DNA of 52,720 nt, taken from contig PKTL01000005.1 of assembly GCA_002867475.1 (NCBI GenBank), positions 1-52,720 on the forward strand, given 5' to 3'. Position 1 is the stretch's first letter. Every line of letters starts with the position of its first letter. Below, piece after piece: positions 1-8,787 of the stretch. The DNA is from Candidatus Woesearchaeota archaeon (GTDB lineage Archaea > Nanobdellota > Nanobdellia > Woesearchaeales > BM511). A program made the position numbers and the translations under genes. Under the pieces are notes generated by a model. That model was given only the letters and a program-made list of their open reading frames with translations, ran no database searches and was not told the DNA's origin.

Positions 1-69
1 GATTTTGCTTTCATATTGGTTTAAACCAAAATCTTTTAGGTTTTCTAAAAATTTTTTTTCTGCTATCAT
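1..69 (-). CDS. TrmB-like transcriptional regulator, N-terminal fragment
   Basis: A reading frame begins at ATG on the minus strand at position 69 and runs off the window edge, giving 23 residues that start MIAEKKFLENLKDFGLNQYE. The pattern of a short helix followed by LKxFGLxxYE is the usual beginning of TrmB-family winged-helix regulators, where this segment opens the DNA-binding domain. It is divergent from tbp with about 400 bp between them. Only the first helices are visible, so effector domain and target are unknown; a different winged-helix protein is possible. Confidence 0.5.
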   Translation of the reverse strand, partial: MIAEKKFLENLKDFGLNQYESKI

Positions 70-145
70 TTTTATCAATTAGTTTAAGAGTAGGTAAAAC
101 AATTGAATATATAAACGTTTTGGTTTTTTATCATTATATAGTAAC

Positions 146-182
146 AACTCTTTTTTAGAGGAGAAATTTTGAAAAAAGAGTT
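146..182. repeat. 11-bp perfect inverted repeat beside the ORB pair
   Basis: AACTCTTTTTT at 146-156 and its exact reverse complement at 172-182 enclose a 15-nt purine-rich spacer. It lies 14 bp upstream of the first ORB. It could be a terminator-like hairpin or part of an origin-type structure; nothing in the sequence decides between them. Confidence 0.5.
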
Positions 183-196
183 AAAATAAGAGAAAA

Positions 197-220
197 GTTC
201 CACAGGAAACAAAGGGGTCA
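197..220 (+). promoter_or_regulatory. Origin recognition box (ORB) 1
   Basis: The site contains the dyad TTCCACAGGAAA followed by AAAGGGGTCA. A TTCC-N4-GGAA-type dyad plus a downstream G-string is the hallmark of archaeal Orc1/Cdc6 recognition boxes. The first 19 bases are identical to the site at 280-303, and 22 of 24 match the reverse-strand site at 11811-11834 next to orc1. Orc1 binding is inferred. Confidence 0.75.
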
Positions 221-279
221 AAAAATTTAATCCACAAAAAAATAAATCTTTTAAGAAGATAATTTGAAAGAATGAAAAA

Positions 280-303
280 GTTCCACAGGAAACAAAGGAG
301 GCA
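280..303 (+). promoter_or_regulatory. Origin recognition box (ORB) 2
   Basis: This is a second copy in the same orientation, 83 bp after ORB 1. The dyad TTCCACAGGAAA is intact and the G-string is slightly changed (GGAGGCA). A 23-bp exact repeat starting four bases before the dyad is shared with ORB 1. It lies about 50 bp upstream of the tbp TATA box, so it could serve in replication, in tbp regulation by Orc1, or both. Confidence 0.72.
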
Positions 304-353
304 TATTCATTTAAAAATATAGATTTGAAAAAGGAGTTTAGAAAACCAATTCA

Positions 354-384
354 TTTATAAATAGAATATCTTTTCTTTTATAAA
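354..384 (+). promoter_or_regulatory. Two TATA boxes upstream of tbp
   Basis: TTTATAAATA (354-363) and TTTTATAAAT (376-385) are good archaeal TATA boxes. The predicted start sites lie roughly 25 nt further on, giving a 5' leader of about 60-85 nt before the tbp ATG. That is long for an archaeal gene and includes the inverted repeat at 401-448. Confidence 0.5.
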
Positions 385-400
385 TCAAAGACTTAAAAAT

Positions 401-448
401 GATTAAAAGCTCATCTTTGAGTGATAAAGAGCTCACTCTTTATTAATC
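401..448 (+). promoter_or_regulatory. Folded leader of tbp
   Basis: GATTAA at 401-406 pairs with TTAATC at 443-448. Inside it GAGTG (419-423) can pair with CACTC (434-438), or CTCA (410-413) with TGAG (418-421), as mutually exclusive alternatives. A strong G-rich ribosome binding site (GTGGGGGT, 456-463) follows at once. The position suggests control of tbp translation; this is inference only. Confidence 0.4.
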
Positions 449-468
449 AAACCTTGTGGGGGTAAAAA

Positions 469-1017
469 ATGAAAAAAGAAATTGAAGTAGTAAACATTGT
501 TGTATCAACAAGCCTAGAACATGATGTTCCATTAGAAAAAATGGCTGCAACATTACCAAATACAGAATATAACCCTGAACAATTCCCAGGACTTGTATTA
601 AGAATAAAAGAACCTAAAACTTCTGCATTGATATTTAGCAGCGGAAAAGTTGTATGCACGGGTGCTAGAAGTATGGAAAAAGTTGATGAATCAATTGCTA
701 AAATAATTAAAGCACTTGAAAAAATCAACATAAAAATTACAATAAAACCAGAAATAACAATTCAAAACCTTGTTGCTTCAGGCTCAATAGGTGCAGATCT
801 TAACTTGAACAATCTTGCAATGACCTTAGAAAATACAGAATATGAACCTGAACAATTCCCAGGCCTTGTATTCAAACTTGGTGGAAAAGAAGGTGCAAGA
901 AAAGCAACATTCTTATTATTCAGTAATGGAAAAATTGTATGTACAGGAACTAAATCTGAAAGTGAAGTTAGTGAAGCTGTAGATATTTTAATTGACATAC
1001 TAAAAAAGCATATCTAA
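469..1017 (+). CDS. tbp: TATA-binding protein
   Basis: The 182-residue protein consists of two tandem copies of the TBP core repeat, about residues 7-90 and 97-182. Both copies contain NTEYxPEQFPGLV followed by an FSxGKxVCTG strand, the signature of the TBP saddle. It binds the TATA box with TFB and recruits RNA polymerase. Length is normal for archaeal TBP, without a long acidic tail. The start follows a strong G-rich ribosome binding site. It stands alone, between two ORBs upstream and a hairpin downstream that separates it from mcm. Similarity between the two halves is visible even in the DNA. Confidence 0.97.
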   Translation: MKKEIEVVNIVVSTSLEHDVPLEKMAATLPNTEYNPEQFPGLVLRIKEPKTSALIFSSGKVVCTGARSMEKVDESIAKIIKALEKINIKITIKPEITIQNLVASGSIGADLNLNNLAMTLENTEYEPEQFPGLVFKLGGKEGARKATFLLFSNGKIVCTGTKSESEVSEAVDILIDILKKHI

Positions 1018-1042
1018 TTGCTTTTCCTTTTATTTTAAAACT

Positions 1043-1063
1043 AAACTAAGAATTCCTTAGTTT
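1043..1063 (+). terminator. Hairpin between tbp and mcm
   Basis: AAACTAAG (1043-1050) and CTTAGTTT (1056-1063) form a perfect 8-bp stem around a 5-nt loop, 26 bp after the tbp stop. A short T-run overlaps the 3' arm. The location fits a terminator of tbp transcription, though archaeal termination depends mainly on U-tracts. Confidence 0.4.
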
Positions 1064-1100
1064 TCAATATTTAATACTTTAATAAATAAGACTAGATAAA

Positions 1101-3125
1101 ATGGATGCATCGGAACAAATCTCTATATTCAATGAATTTTTTGACTTAAACTATCAAAAAGAGATAACTGAAAATCTAAAAAAAGAAGATAAATTTCTAA
1201 ATGTTGATTTCAAAGAACTTTCTAAATTTAATCCAGAACTTTCAGATAACCTTCTGGAAAATCCTGAAAATGTCATAAAAGCTGCAGAGATAGCTATAGA
1301 ACAATTAGATTATGGGGATACTATTAAAAATTTTAGGATAAGATTCAGGGATTTACCCTTAACACAAAGGATTGACATAAGAAATATTAGAAGCAAACAT
1401 ATAACAAAACTTATCCAAGTTGAAGGGATAGTAAGACAAAAAAGCGATGTTCGTCCTCAAGTTACCAGTGCTAAGTTTGAATGTCCTGCTTGTGGAAATA
1501 TTATCCCCCTTTTACAACTTGATCAAAAATTTAGAGAACCTACTAAATGTGGTTGTGGTAGAAAAGGAAAATTTACATTACTTGAAAAAGAGATGGTTGA
1601 TGCACAAAAGATTGTTTTAGAAGAAAGTCCAGATAATCTTGATGGAGGTGAACAACCAAAAAGATTAAACATATTCTTAAAAAATGATCTTGTAAGTCCA
1701 ATCAGTGATAAAAAGACAAATCCAGGTAGTAAAATTGGTGTTGTAGGAATATTGAAAGAAGTGCCAGTTCTTATGAGAGACGGTGGAAAATCTACACGAT
1801 TTGATCTTATGATAGATTCAAATTTTGTTGAACCTCTTCAAGAAGATTATTCTGAAATTGATATAACTGATGAAGAAGAAAAAGAAATAATAAAACTTTC
1901 AAAAAATCCTGAGATATATGATATGATGGTCAATAGTGTTGCACCAAGCATATATGGATATCAAGAAGTAAAAAAAGCTTTGATATTTCAACTTCTTGGA
2001 GGAAATAAGAAAAGTAGAAATGATGGTATTGAAACAAGAGGAGATACTCACATTCTTCTTATTGGAGATCCTGGAGCTGGTAAATCTCAATTATTATCAA
2101 GAATGAATGTTATAGCTCCAAAATCAAGGATGGTTAGCGGAAAAGGAGCTAGTGGTGCAGGACTTACTGCAAGCGTTGTTAAAGATGAATTTCTAGGAGG
2201 TTGGGCTCTTGAAGCCGGAGCGCTTGTTCTTGCAAATAAAGGTGTTTGCTTAATTGATGAATTGGATAAGATGAGTAAAGAAGATAGAAGTGCGATGCAC
2301 GAAGCTCTTGAACAGCAAACAGTTACTATAAGTAAAGCTAACATTCAAGCAACATTAAGATCAGAAACAACTGTTCTTGCAGCTGCAAACCCAAAACATA
2401 GTAGGTTTGATCCATATGAAACAATCCCTAAACAAATTGATCTTCCAGCAAGCCTTATCAGCAGATTTGATCTAATATTTCCTATCAGAGATCTTCCTAA
2501 TAAGGATAGAGATGGAAATCTTGCAGGATTCATATTGAAACTTCACCAAAACATTAACATGCTTAAAGGAAAAGAAGATATAGATCTAGACCTTTTAAGA
2601 AAATATGTATCTTATGCCAAAATTAAATGTAGACCTGCTTTAACTGATGAAGCTATTGAAGAAATACAAAATTATTATGTTCAGATGAGAAATACAGAAC
2701 AAGAAGGTGAAGGTGCATCTCTTGCAATCACACCTAGACAATTAGAAGCTTTGATAAGACTTAGTGAAGCTAGTGCTAAAGTTAGATTAAGTGATAAGGT
2801 TACTAAATTTGATGCAAAACAAGGAATAAGTCTTGTGCACCATTGTCTTATGCAAATAGGTCTTGATCCTGCAACAGGAAAAATTGATGTTGATAGATTA
2901 AGTGGAGGAGTTACTGCTAATGAAAGAAATCATCTCCACATAATAAAGAAAATGATAAATGAAATGGAAGACGATTATGGTGGTGCAGGAATACCTATTG
3001 AAGACATAATAACTAAATGTGCTGATAAAAATATTGATGAATCTAAAGTTGAAAGTACAATTGAAAAACTTAAACGTGAAGGAGAAATTTTTGAACCTAA
3101 ACGAGGTTTCATAAGAAAAACATGA
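1101..3125 (+). CDS. mcm: Replicative DNA helicase MCM
   Basis: This 674-residue protein is the single MCM that forms the hexameric helicase ring at archaeal forks. The N-terminal OB domain carries a zinc site (C128, C131, C150, C152). The AAA+ domain shows Walker A GDPGAGKS near residue 322, Walker B LIDELDKM near 384 and the arginine finger in SRFDLIF near 453. A winged helix occupies the last 80 residues. No intein is present; the core motifs are continuous. The stop overlaps the start of the next gene by 4 nt, so the two are translationally coupled. A TATA-like TTTAATA lies about 30 bp upstream. Confidence 0.97.
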   Translation: MDASEQISIFNEFFDLNYQKEITENLKKEDKFLNVDFKELSKFNPELSDNLLENPENVIKAAEIAIEQLDYGDTIKNFRIRFRDLPLTQRIDIRNIRSKHITKLIQVEGIVRQKSDVRPQVTSAKFECPACGNIIPLLQLDQKFREPTKCGCGRKGKFTLLEKEMVDAQKIVLEESPDNLDGGEQPKRLNIFLKNDLVSPISDKKTNPGSKIGVVGILKEVPVLMRDGGKSTRFDLMIDSNFVEPLQEDYSEIDITDEEEKEIIKLSKNPEIYDMMVNSVAPSIYGYQEVKKALIFQLLGGNKKSRNDGIETRGDTHILLIGDPGAGKSQLLSRMNVIAPKSRMVSGKGASGAGLTASVVKDEFLGGWALEAGALVLANKGVCLIDELDKMSKEDRSAMHEALEQQTVTISKANIQATLRSETTVLAAANPKHSRFDPYETIPKQIDLPASLISRFDLIFPIRDLPNKDRDGNLAGFILKLHQNINMLKGKEDIDLDLLRKYVSYAKIKCRPALTDEAIEEIQNYYVQMRNTEQEGEGASLAITPRQLEALIRLSEASAKVRLSDKVTKFDAKQGISLVHHCLMQIGLDPATGKIDVDRLSGGVTANERNHLHIIKKMINEMEDDYGGAGIPIEDIITKCADKNIDESKVESTIEKLKREGEIFEPKRGFIRKT

Positions 3126-3790
3126 ATACTGAAAATAAAAATGAAAATTTGAAAAGACTCACTGCAAATAGATTATTAATAAAAGATATTCTCAATAGTG
3201 ACTATATTAAAAAAGAAGGGTGGAATCCTAATTATCTACAAACAGAAAAAGGCAATATTAGTAAATTACAACTTATCGCGTTCATAATAGGTGTTGATAA
3301 TAATTCTATGACTATCGATGATTCTACAGGAACTATCATATTAAGAGTTTTTGATGAAGAAAATATTTTTTCAAGTTATTCTCTTGGAGATTGTGTTCTT
3401 GTTGTTGGTAAACCAAGAGAATTTAACGGATCTAAATATGTTATCCCTGATATAATTAAAAAGGTTGATAAAGACTGGTTAAGATTTCATATTGCATCAT
3501 TAGATACAGGTCTTGTTCAAGATGAAAAAATAGAAGGAAAAAAAGATATAGAAAAAAAGAGTGATGATTCTACTAATGAAAACAAAGAGATAAAAGAAAA
3601 TAATGATGAAGAAATAAGTAGTTTTCAAAAAATAATTAACCTTATTGAAAATATTGATAATGGTTCTGGTGCTAGTATTGATGAATTAATAATTGAATCA
3701 AAATTGGATAACGCAGAAAAAATTATTAATACCCTTCTTGAAGAAGGAGAAATTTTTGAAGTAAGACCAGGTATTGTAAAAGTATTATAA
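3122..3790 (+). CDS. RPA-like OB-fold protein with C-terminal winged helix
   Basis: The 222 residues comprise an OB-fold (about 20-120, with IDDSTGTIILRVFDE typical of RPA32-like folds), an acidic low-complexity linker (about 140-175) and a C-terminal winged helix. This RPA32-like arrangement fits a single-stranded-DNA-binding partner of the replisome. Its last strand-wing segment, LLEEGEIFEVRPGIVKVL, closely resembles the MCM tail, which ends LKREGEIFEPKRGFIRKT. It overlaps mcm by ATGA, supporting joint function. No zinc site is present. The specific role is inferred from fold and coupling. Confidence 0.7.
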   Translation: MNTENKNENLKRLTANRLLIKDILNSDYIKKEGWNPNYLQTEKGNISKLQLIAFIIGVDNNSMTIDDSTGTIILRVFDEENIFSSYSLGDCVLVVGKPREFNGSKYVIPDIIKKVDKDWLRFHIASLDTGLVQDEKIEGKKDIEKKSDDSTNENKEIKENNDEEISSFQKIINLIENIDNGSGASIDELIIESKLDNAEKIINTLLEEGEIFEVRPGIVKVL

Positions 3791-3795
3791 ATTGT

Positions 3796-4662
3796 TCATA
3801 TAAATATTGGTGTAACATAAACTTCTAAAATTGCAGCAAGAAATAAGATTATAAAAGAAATTATTAAAAGATTAGAAGTATCAAATATTATCTTTTCAAA
3901 ATTTTTTGTTGAAAAATCATATTTTATTATTGCAACACTAATTATTCCTCCTGCAAATCCTGCTATTATATATGCAAATATTTCAGGAATTCCATGTATT
4001 GAAAACCTAAGAAGTGAATACCCTGCAGAAGTTATATAAGTCATAAATGTTGCTCCTCCTGCTTTTGCTGAAGCCATAAAAAAACTTTCTCTAAATACAT
4101 TTCCTATTGCTGCGGCTATAACAGATGCATTCCAATTTAGTATAAATAAAGCACCTATTCCATAAAGAAAAGAGAATAAAATACAAAATACTAATACCCT
4201 AATATTATTGAAAAATATGTTTTGAAAAGCAGAAGTTGAAACTGATGAACCTGTTGCTTGTCCTTGAATATTCATTGAAGGATTTATTTCTATTAAAGTG
4301 TCTATTTGAGCTTCAAAAAGAACTGAACTTTTTTCAGAAGGTACTACTAAATATATTATTGAAAACATTATAGTTACCCCAATAAAAAGCCATAAGAAAA
4401 CTTTTAGCGCCTTTAAATGTTCTTTAAGCAGGTTTGTTTCAGAAAACTGTTGTGTGTCTTTTTCTTCTTCATATTTTATAAGATTATATATTAATGGAGC
4501 AGCAGCAATAGTTGTTAAAAATACCATTACAAGACTTGAATATTGATAAAATACCCAATAGCTGATTATAACTGCTATAAAAGCAAATATTGCACCAAAA
4601 AAAAACATTTGTTTTGGATGCTTTTCAGATATCTGTGGTGTGATCAAGGATTCTAGAACCAT
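3796..4662 (-). CDS. SpoIIM-like (DUF95) integral membrane protein
   Basis: A 288-residue protein with about seven hydrophobic segments. The C-terminal half contains HGIPEIFAYIIAGFAGG, the most conserved motif of the stage II sporulation protein M family, found in many non-sporulating bacteria and archaea. The family has no settled biochemical function; membrane remodelling or transport roles have been proposed. It is convergent with the preceding gene (5-bp gap) and divergent from aIF2-beta. Nothing links it to replication except its position. Confidence 0.8.
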   Translation of the reverse strand: MVLESLITPQISEKHPKQMFFFGAIFAFIAVIISYWVFYQYSSLVMVFLTTIAAAPLIYNLIKYEEEKDTQQFSETNLLKEHLKALKVFLWLFIGVTIMFSIIYLVVPSEKSSVLFEAQIDTLIEINPSMNIQGQATGSSVSTSAFQNIFFNNIRVLVFCILFSFLYGIGALFILNWNASVIAAAIGNVFRESFFMASAKAGGATFMTYITSAGYSLLRFSIHGIPEIFAYIIAGFAGGIISVAIIKYDFSTKNFEKIIFDTSNLLIISFIILFLAAILEVYVTPIFI

Positions 4663-4723
4663 TTAATTGATTATTACAAGATTGGTTTTTATATTTTGCT
4701 ATTAATAAAACTATTAAAAAAGA

Positions 4724-4731
4724 TTTATATA
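4724..4731 (+). promoter_or_regulatory. TATA box of aIF2-beta
   Basis: TTTATATA ends 22 bp before the ATG at 4754, so transcription should start at or a few bases before the start codon, giving a leaderless mRNA. Confidence 0.55.
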
Positions 4732-4753
4732 TGCAAGGCCTTTTCCTTTTCCT

Positions 4754-5161
4754 ATGAATTATGAAGAATTGTTAAAAAAAGCAAAAAAAGAACTTCCTGA
4801 AACTGATCACTCAGGAGAAAGATTTGAAGTTCCTAAAGTCAAAGGACACATCCAAGGTAATAAGACAATCATTTCAAATTTTTTAGACATTTCAAAAATA
4901 ATAAGAAGAAAACCAGAACATATTCTCAAATATATTCTAAAAGAACTTGCAGCCCCAGGAGAAATAACCAATAATCAATTGATTATAGGTACAAAAGTTC
5001 CAAGCAGTAAAGTCAATGAAAAATTATTAAATTATGTAGATACTTATGTAATTTGTAGAACTTGTGGAAAACCAGACACTAAATTAAGCAAAGATAATAA
5101 TATAATTTTAATGACTTGTCAAGCTTGTGGTGCAAGACAAACTGTTCAAAGTAAAATATAA
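4754..5161 (+). CDS. Translation initiation factor aIF2 subunit beta
   Basis: The 135-residue protein matches aIF2-beta. It has an N-terminal helical segment that contacts the gamma subunit, a central alpha-beta domain (RRKPEHILKYILKELA) and a C-terminal zinc ribbon (CRTCGKPD then CQACGA). It is part of the heterotrimer that delivers initiator Met-tRNA to the small ribosomal subunit. Length is typical. The leaderless promoter just upstream supports the chosen start. It is convergent with the polymerase D large subunit gene with a 29-bp gap. Confidence 0.95.
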   Translation: MNYEELLKKAKKELPETDHSGERFEVPKVKGHIQGNKTIISNFLDISKIIRRKPEHILKYILKELAAPGEITNNQLIIGTKVPSSKVNEKLLNYVDTYVICRTCGKPDTKLSKDNNIILMTCQACGARQTVQSKI

Positions 5162-5190
5162 ATTAAAATAATAAGTTTTAGAAGTTTAGT

Positions 5191-8100
5191 TTACCCAAAA
5201 AATTCACTCAGCCCTGCTTGCTTATCAGGATCTTTTCCAAATACATCTTCTACTTGCCTTTTTAAAAGTTCTAATGTTTGTTTAAGATAAGGACTCACAT
5301 TATATTTATTAGCTATATCAATACTTGGTTGAAGATATTTTATTACACTTCCTTCACTTATAGTAAATATTATTTTTCCTCTACAAATATCTTTTCCTTT
5401 AGGTTTTGTACATACACCTAAAAGAGGAGGCCTCCTATATTTTTCATTACAATCTACACACCTAAATTGTTGCATACTAAATTTTCTTAAATTTCCCTTT
5501 GCATCTTTTATGAAATGTTTTTCTATGACAAGTGTTGCAACATCCATCTCATCAACCGCATTTATCTTTTCAGCTAAAGACATCTGTCCATCTAATTTTT
5601 CTGTCATGCTGGGAAGCGTTTTATATGCCGAACAAAGAACCCCTCTATTTATGCTGGTAGTTTCATGAGTATACCCCATTCCTTCATATTGTGCAGGAGT
5701 GTTTAATACATTATCTATCTGTTTTATCTTAACATCCCAAGGGTTTTTGTATTCAAGTGCGGCTTCATATAATTCTAAAGGATAGTTCCATACTATATCC
5801 ATTCCATGAACCTCATCATCTATTTCTGCAGGTACTAAAAGAGAAGTTAATACTAAAGGAGCATCCATTGTTCTGCTTCCTCTTCTATCTGGTAAAAATT
5901 GTCTACTAAAATTTAATAAACCATCCATCAACATCATAACGCAAGCTTCATCCCCATCACAATTTCTTCTCATTGCTGCATGAAACATGGGATGAGTATA
6001 CATTCCTTGAGTTTTACTAAATCCAACTATTCTTCCAACTATTCCAGCACTAGTGTGAGGTGCTAATCCTATAACCAATTGACCTACTAAATCCTCTTTT
6101 TTCTTTACATTATAGAAAGGAGGTTGATTATACAATTTTTCAAGAAGCTCATCTATAAAATTACATACATTCATCAAAACTTTACTTGCAAATTCATCAG
6201 GGCTATCCGGACAATCAGGCAATATTACATCTTGAGGTAATAATTCTAAAACTTGATTATCTCCCACAATTTCATTTCCATAAATATCCTTATCATATCC
6301 TATCTCTTTTAATTTATCGATTGAAACACCAATTTCTTCTGGCCTAAAATGAGTTATAGGCATTTCTATCATATCATATCTTGTTGTTCCTTCCTTATTG
6401 ACATAAATATTATTTTTTGCTCTAAGAACGCCTTTGACTAAATGTTCAACTTGATGGTTTTTGTTTGGTGTTTCATCAAGACCTTTTATTAGATCGGGTA
6501 TAAGTCCTAATTGATGTTTATTCCTTGTCTTTATCATTAATTCATCTATAGGTATGGTTTTATGTCTAAACGATGCAGATCTATGCACACCCCTATCACT
6601 TTCTAATTCACAAGCCTTATCTGTAAATTCAGGTTTATAATTTGGATTTGTTTTGTTTTTTGTAGAATCACAATCTTGACAAAAATATTTTTTTACTGTT
6701 TTTTCTCCGCAAGTCTCACATGAAGAAAAAATAGTTTCACTATCACATTTTTTACAGAAAAAAACAGGGAATAAACTTGTTATTTTTCTTTTTTCTATAG
6801 CAGTATTAAAACTTTTTAGTCTTCCCCCTTCTGTTCCTACAGGGAAAAGTATGTGAGGACTTCCTTGAAGCTTTCTCATTTTTGCTTTTTCAGGTCGTCC
6901 CATCCGAGCTCCTATAAAAGTTCCAGATTTATCATTTATTTTTACAGCACTTAATTTATTTAATAAATCTAATGGATCAGTTAAATTATTTTCTTCATCT
7001 AATTCTTTTGAAGGATTAAGAGTATGTATGAAGGAATAAGCATTTTCTTTTTCTATTATTATAAATTCATTTGACGCAACAATATGAGGAAGTCCTATCT
7101 TTTCAAGAATTATTTTTATTTCAGGATTATAAGGAATTACAACTTTTTTTATTGTTCCATCTTCTTCAGATATATTAAACTTTTTCATCTGTTTTTTAAG
7201 AAATATTAATTCATCAATTGTTATACTTTTCCAAAAATAAGTATAATAAGGATGAAGAGGTAGATTGTTTTTTATTGATATTTCAAAAGCATCTTTTGCA
7301 GATATAATTGTTTTTATAGGTTCTTTTAATATATTAGAAGATGTTTCTTCAGATAAACCAGTTATTTCTTTTATGTTTTGAGAATTTATCTCTTTTCCTT
7401 CATCAATAAGCTTTTTCTTTAAATCTTGTATCCACCATTCCTCACAATAACCTGCAGGAACTAATTTATGACCATTCTCACTAAAATCCCCATAATTTAT
7501 CAATATATCTCCAAGATATAATATTTTATCTATATATTTCAATTTTTTTGAAAGTTGAACCTCATTATCTATTTTTATAACATCTCCATTCTTAAGCTTG
7601 ATTATTGGTCCATCAATATAATCACAAGGGGATAAAACTGTTGCTTTACCTGGCCTTTCCACTTTTAACTGTGTTCCTGTTGCTAAATAATCCTCTAATA
7701 TCAGCATGGTTGCAGGATGTATTGCATCTGCTGCAAACCCACTAGTTCTTGTCCTTCCATATCGAAGTCTAAAACCTCCATTTCTTAAAGGATGGGATAA
7801 AACAGGACGACCCGCAACAAGATCTTTAATATAAGTATAATTAGGTGTTATTTTTGGTTGTTTCCCTTTAGTTTTAGTTTGTCCTTTTGCTTTAACAATC
7901 TTTTGTATCTCTAAAAATTCTTTCATCCACTCCCATTCAAGATCCATGGATTTTCCCCATTTATCAAGTTGTTTGAAAAGTTTTGGTGCTTTTTGTGCTA
8001 CTCCTTCTGCAAGAACAAGACACATCCCCCCTCTTATTCTATTTGATTCAATTCTTGGTTGATCCTTATAATTACTTACTTCAATCTGTTCAGTAGGATC

Positions 8101-8787
8101 TCCATTAAGTTCTATTGGAATATGTCTAACAAGAAAATCAAGTTCTTTTTCACTTGGAAAATATTGAAGGTTTGTACATCTTTCATGATAATCTATAATT
8201 TCTGCAATATATCTTTTAACTTCCATCTCGTCAGGATCATACTTTTCATATCCCATCTTAATCCTTACATAATCTGCAATAATTATTGTTACAGCTGCAG
8301 CAGTTCCTCCTGCTGCTCTTATAGGTCCACTAAAAAATGTACTAAAATACTTTTTGCCATTCCTTGTATCCTTTAATCTTATTTCAATAAATCCTTCCAA
8401 AGGAGCAGCTATCACTCCAAGAGTTATATAAGCAAGACCCACTCTTATAGCTACTTCCATCGCTTCTTTTTCAGATTCAAACTTACAAAATTTTTGTTTT
8501 GCTACTTCTTCTGCAATCTTTAATGCAACTCTCCAATCAAGGCTTCCATATTCCTTTTCGAGTTCTTCTATTCTTTTTGCGACTCCACTATTAAGTATCT
8601 GTTCTGATGCGGCACTAATAAGTCCCTCTACCCTTTCTGAAATTCCCCTTGCTAAAGGTATATCCACTTTATTTTCTGGATCAAATCCTTTAATTCTTGC
8701 TTCTTTTGCAATAATATATGATTCATTTATTCCCTTTTCTAAAATGTTAAAATAAGCACCTATTTTTTCACTATACTTTTCACTCAT
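5191..8787 (-). CDS. polC: DNA polymerase D large (catalytic) subunit DP2
   Basis: DP2 is the polymerase subunit of archaeal PolD, with an RNA-polymerase-like double-psi beta-barrel core. The catalytic NCDGDEACVMM motif lies near residue 940. Zinc-binding clusters CKKCDSETIFSSCETCG and CQDCD lie mid-protein and a C-terminal CVDC...C site follows. Upstream in-frame ATGs exist, the furthest at 8820, but ATG at 8787 (MSEKYSEKIG) overlaps the DP1 stop by 8 nt and gives the usual N-terminus, so I use it (1198 residues). It is one uninterrupted polypeptide: no intein and no split. It is cotranscribed with DP1 and probably orc1. Confidence 0.96.
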   Translation of the reverse strand: MSEKYSEKIGAYFNILEKGINESYIIAKEARIKGFDPENKVDIPLARGISERVEGLISAASEQILNSGVAKRIEELEKEYGSLDWRVALKIAEEVAKQKFCKFESEKEAMEVAIRVGLAYITLGVIAAPLEGFIEIRLKDTRNGKKYFSTFFSGPIRAAGGTAAAVTIIIADYVRIKMGYEKYDPDEMEVKRYIAEIIDYHERCTNLQYFPSEKELDFLVRHIPIELNGDPTEQIEVSNYKDQPRIESNRIRGGMCLVLAEGVAQKAPKLFKQLDKWGKSMDLEWEWMKEFLEIQKIVKAKGQTKTKGKQPKITPNYTYIKDLVAGRPVLSHPLRNGGFRLRYGRTRTSGFAADAIHPATMLILEDYLATGTQLKVERPGKATVLSPCDYIDGPIIKLKNGDVIKIDNEVQLSKKLKYIDKILYLGDILINYGDFSENGHKLVPAGYCEEWWIQDLKKKLIDEGKEINSQNIKEITGLSEETSSNILKEPIKTIISAKDAFEISIKNNLPLHPYYTYFWKSITIDELIFLKKQMKKFNISEEDGTIKKVVIPYNPEIKIILEKIGLPHIVASNEFIIIEKENAYSFIHTLNPSKELDEENNLTDPLDLLNKLSAVKINDKSGTFIGARMGRPEKAKMRKLQGSPHILFPVGTEGGRLKSFNTAIEKRKITSLFPVFFCKKCDSETIFSSCETCGEKTVKKYFCQDCDSTKNKTNPNYKPEFTDKACELESDRGVHRSASFRHKTIPIDELMIKTRNKHQLGLIPDLIKGLDETPNKNHQVEHLVKGVLRAKNNIYVNKEGTTRYDMIEMPITHFRPEEIGVSIDKLKEIGYDKDIYGNEIVGDNQVLELLPQDVILPDCPDSPDEFASKVLMNVCNFIDELLEKLYNQPPFYNVKKKEDLVGQLVIGLAPHTSAGIVGRIVGFSKTQGMYTHPMFHAAMRRNCDGDEACVMMLMDGLLNFSRQFLPDRRGSRTMDAPLVLTSLLVPAEIDDEVHGMDIVWNYPLELYEAALEYKNPWDVKIKQIDNVLNTPAQYEGMGYTHETTSINRGVLCSAYKTLPSMTEKLDGQMSLAEKINAVDEMDVATLVIEKHFIKDAKGNLRKFSMQQFRCVDCNEKYRRPPLLGVCTKPKGKDICRGKIIFTISEGSVIKYLQPSIDIANKYNVSPYLKQTLELLKRQVEDVFGKDPDKQAGLSEFFG

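Noticed and set aside
16-29. Palindrome TTGGTTTAAACCAA as an operator
   Set aside because: It lies inside the coding sequence of the partial TrmB-like gene and has no second copy near a promoter.
5191-8787. Intein in the PolD large subunit
   Set aside because: Catalytic and zinc motifs are continuous, no splicing-block motifs (N-terminal Cys/Ser with HN-C end) were seen and the length is normal.
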